Of a stretch of DNA of 64,000 nucleotides, positions 23,924 to 35,778 are shown piece by piece. The position numbers and the translations under genes are program-made. The stretch's first letter is position 1, and each line of letters opens with the position of its first letter. Origin of the DNA: Cryptomeria japonica. Lineage: Eukaryota; Streptophyta; Pinopsida; Cupressales; Cupressaceae. The stretch lies in the NCBI RefSeq assembly GCF_030272615.1, contig NC_081414.1:761861648-761925647 (forward strand), read 5' to 3'. Under the pieces are notes generated by a model. The model was given only the letters and a program-made list of their open reading frames with translations, ran no database searches and was not told where the DNA came from.

Positions 23924-25566
23924 TGATGTAGAGGATGGAGGATTTAATTGCAATCTTGTAAACTAAAGTGGAATATGGACCCAAACCCCAACACTCCTAT
24001 GGTGTTTCAAATGCTCAAAGTGCCTCAATAGGCTCAAAACTTGTCTTCACCTTAATCAGATGTTTCCTCCACCTCCACACACATTAAATAACTTCAACTA
24101 AAATGTCTCTAAGGTTTTCAAACCCTCAACTCATCAACTAATAAAAAAACCCAAATCTAGCCCTTCACTAGGCCTAGTTCCCTAGTAGTCTGCCTACACT
24201 GTTTTATGTTGTTTTTCTCCCAAATTCTCCAAAACACTAACCAATGTTATGATGGATTTTTTCACCTCACATATACCCCTATTAACTCCCAAAGTTATAC
24301 CTATTCTTGTTTTGGACCAACTCCTTCAAAAACCTGTTGTCCCTAGTCACTGTGAGGGCTAATTAGGTCTATTTTGTGAAGGAAGTACCCTCCAAACTCA
24401 TCCTTAGGTCTAACCCTCCCATAAAGTCTTCAATTATGATACCAAACCAAGGATTTTCAAGGTATTAAGGTTCAGTTACACTCCTAAATACCCAAACTCA
24501 AAAACCCTCCTTAAATCACCCTTAAACCTAGGGCTTGCTCAAAACCACTTCAAAACTCACTTCCAGAATCAAACAAAGGTTGATTCACCCAAAATTTAAC
24601 ATGTCTCCACTGATTCCATCATAAAACTATGACCTCCTTAAGGCCGATCTTCTGCTGCTACACCTATGGCATCAAAACCATGTGTTTTCAGTCATCTGTC
24701 TCGGTGTACACCTGCAAACTCAAACTTCTTGTCACCAAAATGTTAGGAACATATATTGTACATGTTAGAAATGAATCCACCCTATGAGAATCAGAATAGG
24801 CATTCAAAGGATGGATCCAAACATCTTAAAAAACTATCAAAACAAATGGACACTTCACAGTCTGTTCTGGGACAGTCAGCAGCAAAATGGAAATAATATT
24901 ATTTCAGAACTTCACAATGTCTCCAGATTACAAGGATGAATCAAATAAAACCCTTAGAGCATGATGGACATGATAGTATTACTTCCAAAGCAAAGTAAAA
25001 CAAACAATATTCAGAAAATGCAGGAAATAAATGTGTCTTATTGTTGTTCCAGAATTACAAACTGTCTAATAGACTTCTCCAGACTTCCTTACAGACTTCT
25101 TCACGTACAATAATGTTTTCACAAACTTTATAAACATCTAGAAAACCACCATAACTGATCCAAATCAGTTAGAAGGCACTAACAACGCCTAAAAGCATGA
25201 TTTGCACATTTACATACTAACCGTTGTAATTCAAATATTTGAATTTACAACTTTATTTCTAAGGTTTCCAAACAACTAAACCTATCCCATTCAACATATT
25301 TTAACATAATAGGATCATTAAAGCATATTAGAACCCTATTCAACCTATCTAGACTCCTAGGCATCATTAACCCAATTACATTGAATTTTGGTCTTTAGGC
25401 CTTTATCAGGACCTTTAGGACTTTTACACATTACATATGATTTATTGCTTTCAAAAGCCATTATTGGCTTAAAACTCTCCAATCAACTTGATTTGCTTCA
25501 TAAAACCTTCCTGGTATCTTCATTGTCTTCATGCTTTTGTAGGTTGGCCTGGGTGCTCCTGCACCA
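23924..25566 (-). repeat. 5' LTR of the 20151-25566 element
   Basis: 1643 bases, TGATGTAGAGG...CTGCACCA, followed by the GGTAA target duplicate. Only scattered substitutions and small indels separate it from the left LTR. Confidence 0.88.
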
Positions 25567-25571
25567 GGTAA

Positions 25572-26187
25572 GTTGATCATTAAACATCGTGCTAGGAAAA
25601 GGAGGACTATAATGTTGAGGAAAACTCTGCCTGAATGATCTCCTGACTATGGCTCCTATGGTAGTCTAGGATATAAAGCTCATAAACGAGTCTTCCAATA
25701 CTAAGAATACACTACAGGGATACAAAATGTTGTCTTTTGCTAAAGTTTGGTTACAGATCCGAAAGAGAACACAAAATGCAAACTATATGCAATGAACTAG
25801 ATTGTTTGTCGATGCTAGAACAAAGGTGTGATTAATTTTTTTTTTTTAAATTAGATAAGATTAATGCAATAATCTAAATAATTAAATGCACAACAAAGAA
25901 AGAAAATTGATTCATGTCAGGTTCACAAAAATTTAAGGGAGGAAATCTGCTAGCTCAAGGATGATGAATCCCAGAGCAAATCCATCCTTCGATACCTTAT
26001 TCAAATTGGCACTAAGGTGAGCCAAGGGATAAAATGACAGGCTAAACTAATAATCCACAATCTGGGGCTTTGAGACGTCTCTGCTAAGCCTCTATCAAGA
26101 GGACAAGTGCATAGGCCCGAAAAACTAGCACAACGCTCTATCATCCTATATGGACAAGGTACAAAAGTTACACAGGAAGTTCCAGAT
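25572..26187 (-). other. Leader / N-terminal Gag region of the outer gypsy element
   Basis: Lies between the right terminal repeat and the Gag interruption. No clear open frame. It contains a T-run near 25840. TCTGGAACTTCC in minus orientation directly after the terminal repeat (26187 leftward) could be the primer site, but I cannot assign a tRNA. Confidence 0.35.
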
Positions 26188-26576
26188 GTGTTAATATTAT
26201 AATATTAATACAAAAAAAAATGATGAAATAGAACTACTAATTTATAGAATACAAAATAACTAAATTGAAATAGAAGAAAAGAAGAAAAATAAAACTCACA
26301 ATCGGTCCATGATTGGAGCCTCCCACAAAATGACTATTCTCCTATAGCTATTCACTTACACACACATGAGAGAAAAAATATTGGGGTTTGTGTTTTGGAG
26401 CCTGCCTAAGTCAGACCCTCATTTTGGTGTTTCTATCTCCACAGACAACCCAACTAAAACCAGGAGGAAATAAAATGCTAAATATAATGGGAAGACAATG
26501 CAAGATAAAAGAATAATAATGGTGAGATGAATAGAAAAAAGAATAAGGAAACTCCCCTTTCTGAGATGCTATGACA
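26188..26576 (-). repeat. Right terminal repeat (5' LTR) of the outer gypsy element
   Basis: Counterpart of 5729-6119. If the left copy lost its inner edge, the true LTR could reach 26704, where CATTT follows (26705-26709) and matches the five bases left of 5729. That is a weak hint only. Confidence 0.45.
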
Positions 26577-27295
26577 AAATTTTTAGGAATTCAGAGTTGC
26601 CTGCTCCTCTCCTTGCTATTAGAATTCGAAATGGTATTAAGAAAAACTTCTTGGTGGATTTTCCTAATAAAGGTTATTCTTCTAGGATCTCTCCATCCCC
26701 TTCACATTTTCAAGTGGCTTGAAACTACCGTCTTCAAAGGGATATTTCTCTCCCAATTTAAACTTTTAAATAGAGTAGGGATCAGGTGATTTTGACAACC
26801 CCTCTCTTTGGTTGGATCAAAATAAATATTGACAAGGCAACTAAGGTAAATCCTAGGCCCATTGGTTGTGGGGGAGTGGCTCATGATCACAATGGTAGGT
26901 TTGTCTCAATAGTGGCACTCCCTTTGGGAACCCAGACAAACCACTATGCTAAGGCTATGGCTTCCTACAATTGGTATAAAGTTTGGTATGATGAAAAACT
27001 ATAGGAAAATATGGTTGGAAAGTGACTCCCTCAACATTGTTAATTTCCTTCTTAGTCTACAATCCCTAGCTAGACTATTAAATCTTTCATTGAATACACA
27101 TTAGGGGTTTTAATATCCCTTGATAATTTGAAAATATCGCATGTCTTTCAGGAAGAAAATAAAGTGGCCAATGGCCTTGCTAATATTAGAGATAGGTAGG
27201 ATAATATAAAGGGGTGGGGGCCTTATGATATTATCCTTGCAAAGATTAAAAACCTCATTTATGATGATAGAATATTGTGTTGATTTTGTGGTTGT
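26577..27295 (+). pseudogene. LINE ORF2 C-terminal RNase H remnant
   Basis: At 26800-27000 the frame reads WIKINIDKATKVNPRPIG, then CGGVAHDHNGRFVSIVALPLG and TNHYAKAMA. This is the pattern of the RNase H domain (RVT_3 type) at the end of plant L1-type LINE ORF2: W.K.N.DGA...G..G.GG..RD..G........G....AE..A. After a stop near 27001 the frame continues with WLESDSLNIVNFLL and, near 27150, HVFQEENKVANGLANI, the usual last helix. The AE of the catalytic set reads AK here. No reverse transcriptase precedes it in the window. The 3' boundary near 27295 is approximate and no poly-A tail is visible. Confidence 0.65.
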
Positions 27296-28334
27296 CCAAA
27301 TTTTTATTCTGGTATACTTTTCGCATATGTGGAAGAAAGGGATGAGATGTCCATCATCACATTATCGAGAAAGGTAGTTTTTGGGTTTTAGCCAAGTCCA
27401 AAATCTTTGCTTTTGTCCTATGCTATATTCTGGGGTCCAGTGGCCTTCTGTAGGATGCTCATAGATCAGATTGTAGACCCATGATGGGTGGGTATACAAA
27501 TAGACTATAAACCACCTCCTATGAGAAATGGGGGAATGAGACGAAGGCGTGGGATGAAGTTTTGGGTGGAGGATTTACTCCCTACATCAAAAAAGTTCAT
27601 GGCCATGATCCTAGGGCTACTCAACTTTTCATCAAGACCAGGAAGAAGGAACATTATAGGTTTTTGAAGGAAAATTTGTGGTTGATGAAACCTTCATTAT
27701 GGAGGTTACTCAGATGCTCATGTAGAGGAAATTTTTTTACAAGGATAGAAAAGCCACAAAGGAAGCTCTTGAAAATTTCTTCTACAAGAATGAGAGTGTT
27801 AAAGTTTGTCGCACAAAAGATGGTGGATACAACTGAGAGGATCTCAAGCCTCTATGGGTGGTTGTTTCTAAAGTGATAATTAGGTACATAACCTTAGATG
27901 ACCATTATAAAAGCATTTTTTGCTATCATTTTACCATTCTATATCATTTAAGGCATGAAAGGTGTATTTCCATTACTTTCTGTCAGCTATCCTCTTTATG
28001 AAATAGTGTTAGTACCCATTTGAAGAAGAGGAGCTCCCTTGTTCTTCATCAGGGGTTAATTCTTTTGATTATTAACCATGCTAAATCTCTTGAGATTAGG
28101 CCACACCCCTCAAGCTCTAAAAACAACAATATCTACAATGACTAGAATGTCCATCGACATCACACTGATGAATCCATGGAGTTTGAATCCTCTATGAAGA
28201 GGATTTCCACCTAGGTACCCGTAAAAAACCTAATCAAGCCTCTGCTAAGGAAAAGGGGTATAATATTGATTAAGAAATCTCAGACAAGGGGGGCTCAGAT
28301 TATAACCCATTTGATGAGTTTGTCCCAAACTCCC

Positions 28335-29567
28335 TGTTGTAAATTGGAGGAATTGATTGTGTTGCATTGATGCAAATACCGGCTATTTTGGTTGTTTACT
28401 AGTTTCCAATAGGTTTTGGTAGAGTGGTTGGATTATGATATTGATCTAGTATACTCCAGTATGCTTCGGTTTGTGGAATTGGTTTGTATCTATCATTTAT
28501 GCTATTCAGATGTGTATCACGATCATTTGGTTTGGGATTTGATGAATCATGAGCTATAATTTGTTCTAGTAAGCCTTTTGGTCACCAGTAAGAGTTCTAT
28601 CAATAGAGATTTGTTGAAGACATTTTGATGCACATGATAAGTGGTGTTGGTGCGACTTCTAGATGGTTTTTGGGATGTTGGTGGTTATCTTGTTCGTGTT
28701 CCTATTGATCGGTGGTATTGGATTTGGGTCTGGACCTAATGCTATCTTATTCGGCTAGGTTATGGACTAGTTTATGTAACGTGTTAGTGGATGATCCCAA
28801 TGTGTTTTGAGTTCAATCTATTGATTAGATTATGTTGTTTCAGTCTTAGGCCAACTTGGTTAATCATTGGATTGTGGGTTTATGTTATAAATTTATTGTA
28901 TTATCTTTTAGGTGGCCAACCTAATTATTTAGGTCCTGAGTTGGTATAAATATGATGTAAGATATCTTTGTAGATCATGGGTTAAATGGTCATATTCATG
29001 GAATTAAGGTTATAAGATTATTTGTGTGTGAATTAGGTTGTAATCATATGCAGAGGTTTTGGTCGATCATAGGTGATCGAATTGGGTTGGTGAAAGAGGT
29101 TTAAGACCTTTGGTACTTAGCTTAACTAGAACTGTATTCAAGCATAGGAGATTCTATTCTTGTAGTTTACTCTTCTTTCTGGATTGTAGTTTGGATTCAT
29201 TTGGTAGTCAGTGAGGCTCCTTTTGTGATGAGGAGTACGTTCTAGGCTATTGGCCTTCCTACATGTGCATACCCCTCTTTATGTAATCACATACTTACTA
29301 TAGAAGTATTATCTGATTGTGGGTAGGCTTCCTAATGTGGTTTTTCCCTTTACCGGGTTTTCCACATACAAATCTTGGTGTTATATTTTGTGGATGGTTG
29401 GTAAATGTTTAGTGGTTTATATTTGTTCTTAACTGTTATATCTACTATTTTGGTATTTGGTTTATGGATTCCAGTAATAACGTTTTAATGCTTAAAGTTC
29501 TATAATATGTTAACAATTGATTCACCCCCCTCTTAGTTGTTCACTGGTTATCTGAGTTGTAGTAACA
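28335..29567 (+). repeat. 5' LTR of element 2
   Basis: Begins TGTTGTAAATTGG, ends GTAACA. TATA box TATAAATA at 28945-28952. It carries about 150 bases (roughly 28445-28600) that the 3' LTR lacks. Confidence 0.88.
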
Positions 29568-29569
29568 AT

Positions 29570-29581
29570 TTGTATTAGAGC
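29570..29581 (+). promoter_or_regulatory. Primer-binding site of element 2
   Basis: TTGTATTAGAGC, two substitutions away from the initiator-Met-tRNA site TGGTATCAGAGC, placed two bases after the LTR. The better-preserved site in element 3 (37731) supports the call. Confidence 0.8.
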
Positions 29582-29623
29582 CTAGTCCTCTCTGAAGAAG
29601 CTTAACCACTTGAGGAAGATCCT

Positions 29624-30570
29624 ATGGCATATAATAGTTCAAGTTAATCAAGTTCATCTACAGTTGTTTTCCAAAGAGAAATTCCCAGGCTTGATGGAAC
29701 AAATTATAGAGTATGGAAGATTCAGATGGAGACTCATCTGAGATGTCTTGGTAAGGAGATTTGGGAGATTAGTGAGAAAGGATACATACCTCAAAATCCG
29801 GCAAGCTTGGATAAGGACATTGAAAATGATTGTAGAGATAGAGAAGCCCTTCTGTGTGCACTTTTTGATCAGCAAATTATTTGACTAACCGACAAATCAA
29901 CTACAAAGGCTATATCGGATAAATTGGAGACTCTGAATGAAGGCGAGTCTACTGTTAAAATTGCTAAACTTGATGGTTACCAGGTGAGATATGAGAACCT
30001 AAAGATGGAGGAAGATGAAAGGATTACAACTTTTATGGAGAGAGTAAATGAAATTATTTTGGGAATTCAGTGTTGTGGTGGATCTTTGAGTGAAGATGAA
30101 ATAGTTTCTAAAGTATTGAGATATTTTCCACTGGCTTATAAGATGAAGGCTACTACAATTAATGAGTTAAGAACAATGGAAAATACCTATGTTATTAGAG
30201 ATACCTTGGTTGGGAAGTTATCTTCTTTTGAGCTTGAGGAATTTGGTTCTTCTGGAGTTACAAAATTTGAACCTTCTTTTCATGCATCTACATCATCTAC
30301 CAGTAAGAGTGATTGGAAATATTTATATGCTAAGGAACTGGAGGAAATGAAGAAAGAAGATGAATAGTTCAAGAAACTTGAAGCCCTATTTTCTAGAATA
30401 GTACAGGTCTGACATGAAGTAAGTATGAAGGAAAAACAACTTTTAAATGTTTCACATGTAATAACATAGGTCATTTTGCATCTAGATGTCCTGAAAAGAA
30501 TTCAAGATTTGAGGAAAGAGATAGAAGATCTTTTAGGCCTAACCATGATTATTAAAACAAACATAAGTAT
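29624..30570 (+). pseudogene. gag: Gag of element 2
   Basis: Start Met at 29624. Stops fall at 29645 (TAA), 29879-29883 (TGA) and 30365 (TAG). The N-terminal part reads REIPRLDGTNYRVWKIQMET, the DUF4219-type opening of copia Gag. 29924-30367 carries the UBN2-type capsid (YENLKMEEDERITTFMERVN, GGSLSEDEIVSKVLR). A CCHC zinc knuckle CFTCNNIGHFASRC lies at 30448-30489, one frame off the capsid. The protein would package the RNA into particles. Element 3 has the same domains, so the family is secure. Confidence 0.85.
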
Positions 30571-30593
30571 AAAATGAACAAAGACAAATCATG

Positions 30594-31670
30594 CTACTAT
30601 GCGCATGAGGAAGGTGTGACTGATTCTGATGATGAATCGACACAAGAATCAACTAGTGGATCTAGCAATGGAAATGAATGGGCATTCTTGGCTATCAAGG
30701 AAGATGATCCAGTACCTAAAAAAAGGCCCTTGTTGCTAAATTTGGGGACAAGGATGAATGGGTGATAGACAGTGGATGTTCACATCATATGACAGGAGAT
30801 AAAAAGAAGTTTCTATCTTTGCAAAAATTTGATGGTGGTCGGGTTAGATTTGGAGATGACAAAGCATGCATTATCAAGGGAAAAGGAACTATATCATTGG
30901 ATGGTAAGAATCATACTGATAATTTTTATTATGTTAAAGGTTTAAGGAATAATATTTTGAGTGTAGGACAATTGGTGGATAAGGGATTTTAGTTACAGTT
31001 CAAGGATGGAAAATACTAGATTATCAATAGATCTAGATTAGAGATTGCAACCGATACTTAGACTAAAGGTAACATATTTTATTTGAACTTCGGTGAGAAG
31101 ATATGTTTGATTCCACAAATTGATTAGAGTTCGCTACTATGTGCATGAGGAAGGTGTGACTGATTCTGATGATGAATCGACACAAGACTCAACTAGTAGA
31201 TCTGGCAATGGAAATGAATGGGCATTCTTGGCTATCAAGGAAGATGATCCAGTACCTGAACAAAAGGCCCTTGTTGATAAAGTTGAAGACAAGGATGAAT
31301 GGGTGATAGACAGTGGATGTTCACATCATATGACAGGAGATAAAAGGAAGTTTCTATCTTTGCAAAAATTTGATGGCGGTCGGGTTAGATTTTGAGATGA
31401 CAAAGCATGCTTTATCAAGGGAAAAGGAACTATATCATTGGATGGTAAGCATCATATTGATAATGTTTATTATGTTAAAGGTTTAAGGCATAATATTTTG
31501 AGTGTAGGACAGTTGGTGGATAAGGGATTTTAGTTACAGTTGAAGGATGGAAAATGCTAGATTATCAATAGATCTAGATTGGAGATTGCAACTGGTACTT
31601 AGACTAAAGGTAACATATTTTACTTGAACTTCGGTGAGAAGATATGTTTTATTGCACAAATTGATCAGAG
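30594..31670 (+). repeat. Tandem duplication of about 540 bases covering the protease
   Basis: 30594-31133 is repeated at 31134-31673. Both copies contain the copia protease motif DSGCSHHMTG (30768 and 31309) and the beta-strand region to LRNNILSVGQLVDKGF. The junction shows GCTA microhomology. Copies differ at 5 of the first 120 aligned bases and by a one-base indel near 31262. Three TAG stops (GGATTTTAG, CTAGATTATC, ACTTAGACT) occur at the same places in both. The unit length is a multiple of three apart from the indel. Confidence 0.88.
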
Positions 31671-31673
31671 TTG

Positions 31674-34343
31674 GCTATGGCATAAGATGTTGTGTCATGT
31701 GAATTTTGATTGAATTGTAAAGATCAATTTTAATAAGGTAGTTAGAGATATACCTAAGATTGTGAAGCCCTATAATCCAGTATGTAAGGAATGTCAAATG
31801 AGAAAGCAAGTCAGAACTTGTTTTAAGAGTATACAAGACAAATCTAATGATGTTCTTGATCTTATTCATATTGATTTGTGTGGTCCTTCTAGAATCAAGA
31901 GTTTTCAAGGTGATAGATATTTTATGCTAATCATTGATGACTATTCTAGAATGATGTGGGTTACTTTTCTAAGGTTGAAATTTCAAGCATTTGAAATAAA
32001 ATATTTAAAGATAAAGTTGAGATAGAGATGAGATTGAATGTTAAATTCTTAAGGTTTGATTAGGGTGGATAATTCACATTCAGTGAATTTAACAATTATT
32101 GTGAAAAGAATGGGATAAGGAGACAATTATCTGCACCGCAAACACCTCAGTAGAATGGAGTTGTGGAAAGGAAGAACAAAACTATCTTGGATGTGGCTAG
32201 AACTATGATGATGGAAGCTAATCTATCTCATATCTACTGGAGAGATGCTCTGAGCATGACAGTATACACATTCAACAAAGTTCATATCAAAGGAGACACC
32301 AATAAGACACCTTATGAGTTATGGTTTGGTCATACACCTAGAGTTAAGTATTTCAGAATCTTTGGTAGTAAATTCTCTAACAAAAGAGATGATTCCATTG
32401 GAAAGTTTGATGCTAGATGTGATGAAGGGATATTTCTTGGTTATTCTAATGAAAGAAAAGTATATAGATGTTATCATAAAAGATTGGAGAGAATTGTGGA
32501 GAGCACTAATGTCAAGGTGGATAAGATAAATAGAAGTCAAATTAGAACTTATGAGAGAGAACCAAGAGTGGAAATGATCATAACTGAACTGGTAGCACCT
32601 ACACTGGAAGAGAATGTTGAACCAGTTACTCTAGCAGTATTAGAAAATTTAATAGTAACTAAAGATCAGAGTAGAGGAACAAAAATTAGAAGTCTCCTAA
32701 GTATGTTAGGTTAAATCATTTAGAAGATTAGATCATTAGAGAAAAGAATAAAGGAGTGATGACAAAAAGAAGGTTGGCATCTGATGAGGTATATTTAATT
32801 TCTCAAATTGAACTGATATCAGTAATTGAAAGATGTAAAGATAAATGTCAGATAAAACCTATGGAAGAGGAATTAGATCTGATAGAAAAGAAAAATACTT
32901 GGACTTTAGTTCCCTGACCTAAAAATAAGAATGTTATTGGGACTAAATGGATTTTTAGGAATAAATTGAATGACGATAGACAAGTTATGAGGAATAAGGC
33001 TAGATTGGTTTGTAAAGGATATTCTCCAGAGGGAAGGAATTGATTATGATGAGACTTTTTCTCTGGTAGCTAGGATTGAAGCTGTGAGATTATTTCTTGC
33101 TTATGTTGCCCATAAGAACTACGAGATTTATCAGATGGATGTTAAGTGTGCATTTCTGAATGGATATCTTAAAGAGGAAGGTTACATTGAGAAGCCTGAT
33201 GGATTTTCACTTTCAGATGATGAAAACTTGGTTTGCAAGTTAAGGAAAGCTTTAAGATTGAAACAAGCCCCTAGAGCTTGGTATCAAAGATTGGATAAAT
33301 ATCTTTTGAACCTTGGTTTCACTAAAGTTAATGTTGATAGTAATTTATATTATAAGATCACTGATGATGACATATTGATTGTTGGAGTCTTTGTTGATGA
33401 TATCATTTTTGGAGATAAGGATAAGTTATGTATGGAATTCTCCGATAATATGAAGAATGAATTTGAGATGTCTCTAATTGGGGAGATGAAATTTCTCTTA
33501 GGTTTGCAGATTACTCAGACTGATAAAGGTATTTTTATCTATCAAACAAAGTATGCTCGGGAGTTTTTGAAGAAATTCGGTATGGAAAATTCTAAACCGG
33601 TTGGTACACTTATGGTTACAAGTAAGAAATTGACTAAGATAGATGCATCAACACCGGTAAATCCTACAAGGTACAAGTCTAGGATTGGAGGTTTGTTATA
33701 TCTAACTCAGACTAGACTAGATATAATAAATGTTGTTTGTATTGTATAAAGATATTAGAGTGATCCTGGAGAGAATCATGAGAGTGCGATGAAAAGGATT
33801 TTCAAGTATTTGCAAGGAACAACTGAATGTGGTTTGTGGTATCCTAAAAATGATGATTTTACACTATATGCATATATAGATGCAGATTGGGCTCGAGATG
33901 TTCAGGACTAGAAGAGCACATGTGGTGGAGCTTTCTTTCTTCAAAAGAAACTTGTTTCATAGATCATCAAGAAGCAGTCATGTACCTCTTTATCTACTAC
34001 TGAAGTTGAGTATGTTGTTGTTGCTACTAACTGTACACAAGTTCTATGGATGAAGAAAATGTTGAAGGATATAAGGGTGGACTATATTGAATCAGTATTT
34101 CTTCACTGTGATAACTCTGCTGCTATTGACGTAGCAAAGAATCCAATATTTCATTCTAAGACAAAGCACATATCTATCAAGTACAAATTTTTGAAGGACA
34201 AGGTGGAAGGAAATAAAGTCGGACTGGTTTATGTGAACACTAAAGAGAAGATTGCATATATCTTCACTAAACCTTTTCTTAAGGAATCATTTGAGTACTT
34301 TAGAGACAGATTGGGGGTTTTTGCCCCTCCAGTAGAGATCTGA
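31674..34343 (+). pseudogene. pol: Pol of element 2 (integrase, reverse transcriptase, RNase H)
   Basis: GAG-pre-integrase LWHKMLCHVNFD near 31677, then zinc-site CKECQMRKQ. The integrase core has IDLCGP (first Asp), DDYSRMMWVTFL, a damaged second-Asp region (RFD, stop, GG) and VERKNKTI with the catalytic Glu near 32165. The reverse transcriptase (32930-33750) has [20 protein letters not shown] and FVDDIIFG with the two catalytic Asp. RNase H (33870-34320) has SLSTTEVEY, DNSAAIDVAKNP, HSKTKHISIKYKF and the usual C-terminal IFTKPFLKESF. At least six stops or frameshifts interrupt it (for example 32038, 32152, 32714, 33035, 33749, 33909). Confidence 0.9.
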
Positions 34344-34697
34344 GTGATACTGATTGGAATCAGTGTAGTATGCATTTACAGAGCTACTATTCATTCTGGA
34401 TTGATGTGTTGGTCCTACTACTCAGGGGGGGTAGTTAGTTGTGTGGTTCAGTGGATTTATGATTTTTCTTTCATATTCATGTCATATTTTTGTCATTGAT
34501 GTCAAAGAGGGATAGATATATGTGAAAAATAGAGCTTAACATGGATATCATTCATAGGGGGAGTTTAATAACTTCATTGTAATATCATTTTATGGGAGAT
34601 TGTTGGTTGTCTTTCTTTGCGGGAGACTTGTTTGGAATTTCTTGGCACTTGGATGTTTTTCACATCTAGTGTTTCCATCAATGCCAAAGGGGGAGAT

Positions 34698-35778
34698 TGT
34701 TGGAAATTGGAGTAATTGATTATGTGTTGCATTGATGTTTTGTCATTGATGGCAACACCGCCTATTTTGATTTTTTATTGATTTCCGGTAGAGCAGTTGG
34801 ATTATAGTCCGGTAGAGCTTTGTTGAAGATCTTTTGATGCACATGATAAGTAGTGTTGGCATGGCTTCTAGATGGATTTTGGGATGCTGGTGGTTATCTT
34901 GTTCATGTTCTCATTGCTCGGTGGTGTTGGATTTGGGTTCATACCTAATGCTATCTTATTCAGCTAGGTTATGGACCAGTTTATGTAACATGTTGGTGGA
35001 TGATCTTGATGCATTTCTAGTTGGATCTATTGATTGGATTATGTTGTTTCAGTCTTAGGCCAACTTGGTTGATCATCAGATTATGGGTTTATGTTGTGAA
35101 TTTATTGTATTATCTTGTAGGTGGCTGACCTAATTGTTTAGGTCCCAGGTTGGTATAAATATGATGTAAGATCTCTTTGTAGATCATGGGTTGTATGGGC
35201 ATATTCATGGGATTAAGGTTATAAGATTATCTGTGTGTGAATAAGGTTGTAATAATATGCAAAGGTTTTGGTCGATCATAGGTGATTGAATTGGGTTGGT
35301 GAAAGAGGTTTAAGATCTCCAGTACTAAGCTTAACCATAACTGTATTCAGGTATAGGAGATGTTATTCTTACAGATCACTCTTCTTTCCAGATTGTAGTT
35401 TGGATTTATTTTGTAGTCAGCGAGGCTCCTTTTGGGATGAGCAGTGTGCTCTAGGTTGTTGGCCTTCTTGCATGTCCAGGCCCCTCTTTATGTAATCACA
35501 TACTTACTACAAAAGTATTATCTGACTGTGGGTAGGCTTCCCATCGTGGTTTCTCTCGTTACCAAGTTTTCCATATACAAATCTTGGTGTTATCTTTTGT
35601 GGATGGTTGGTAAATTTTCTATGGTTTATATTTGTGCTTAACTATTATATCTTCTCTTCTAGTATTTGTTTTATGTATTTTGGTAATAAGGTTTTAATAC
35701 TTAAAGTTCTATAATTTGTTAACAACTGATTCACCCCCTCCCTCTCAGTTGTTCATTTGTTATTTGAGTTTTCTAATA
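34698..35778 (+). repeat. 3' LTR of element 2
   Basis: TGTTGGAAATTGG...TTCTAATA. TATA box at 35154-35161. The last two bases are TA, fixed by the CTCCC duplicate that follows. It is 152 bases shorter than the 5' LTR because of an internal gap near the GTCCGGTAGAGC phrase at 34808. Confidence 0.9.

Larger units (their letters stand above)
20151..25566 (-). mobile_element. Gag-protease gypsy element without RT/integrase, TSD GGTAA
   Basis: Terminal repeats 20151-21795 and 23924-25566 (TGATG...GCACCA) are flanked by GGTAA at 20146-20150 and 25567-25571. In minus orientation the order is 5' LTR, Met-initiator-tRNA-type primer site TGGTATCAGAG (23921-23911), Gag, zinc knuckle, protease, a short tail, PPT (21810-21796) and 3' LTR. 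The interior is only about 2.1 kb and complete at both edges, so this is a true short non-autonomous element and not a later deletion. It was inserted in the Gag of the outer element. Confidence 0.85.
5729..26576 (-). mobile_element. Outer Ty3/gypsy element, old and carrying nested insertions
   Basis: Two related sequences of about 390 bases (5729-6119 and 26188-26576) frame a minus-strand reading order. From right to left it has a leader, Gag, protease N-terminal half, protease C-terminal half and a Pro/Ser-rich extension. No reverse transcriptase or integrase is visible before the left repeat. Gag is interrupted by the element at 20151-25566 and the protease by the one at 9685-18112. The two terminal repeats differ more from each other than the repeats of the inserted elements do, as expected for the oldest layer. 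I found no secure target duplication, so the pairing of the repeats is an inference. Confidence 0.5.
28335..35778 (+). mobile_element. Element 2: Ty1/copia retrotransposon, TSD CTCCC
   Basis: 5' LTR 28335-29567, Met-tRNA primer site, gag, protease, integrase, reverse transcriptase, RNase H, PPT (34684-34697) and 3' LTR 34698-35778. CTCCC is at 28330-28334 and 35779-35783. The order gag-PR-IN-RT-RH is that of copia. The open reading frame is broken many times, so the copy is dead. The region 34344-34683 between pol and PPT is non-coding and includes a PPT-like GGGGGGGTAG block at about 34423. Confidence 0.93.
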
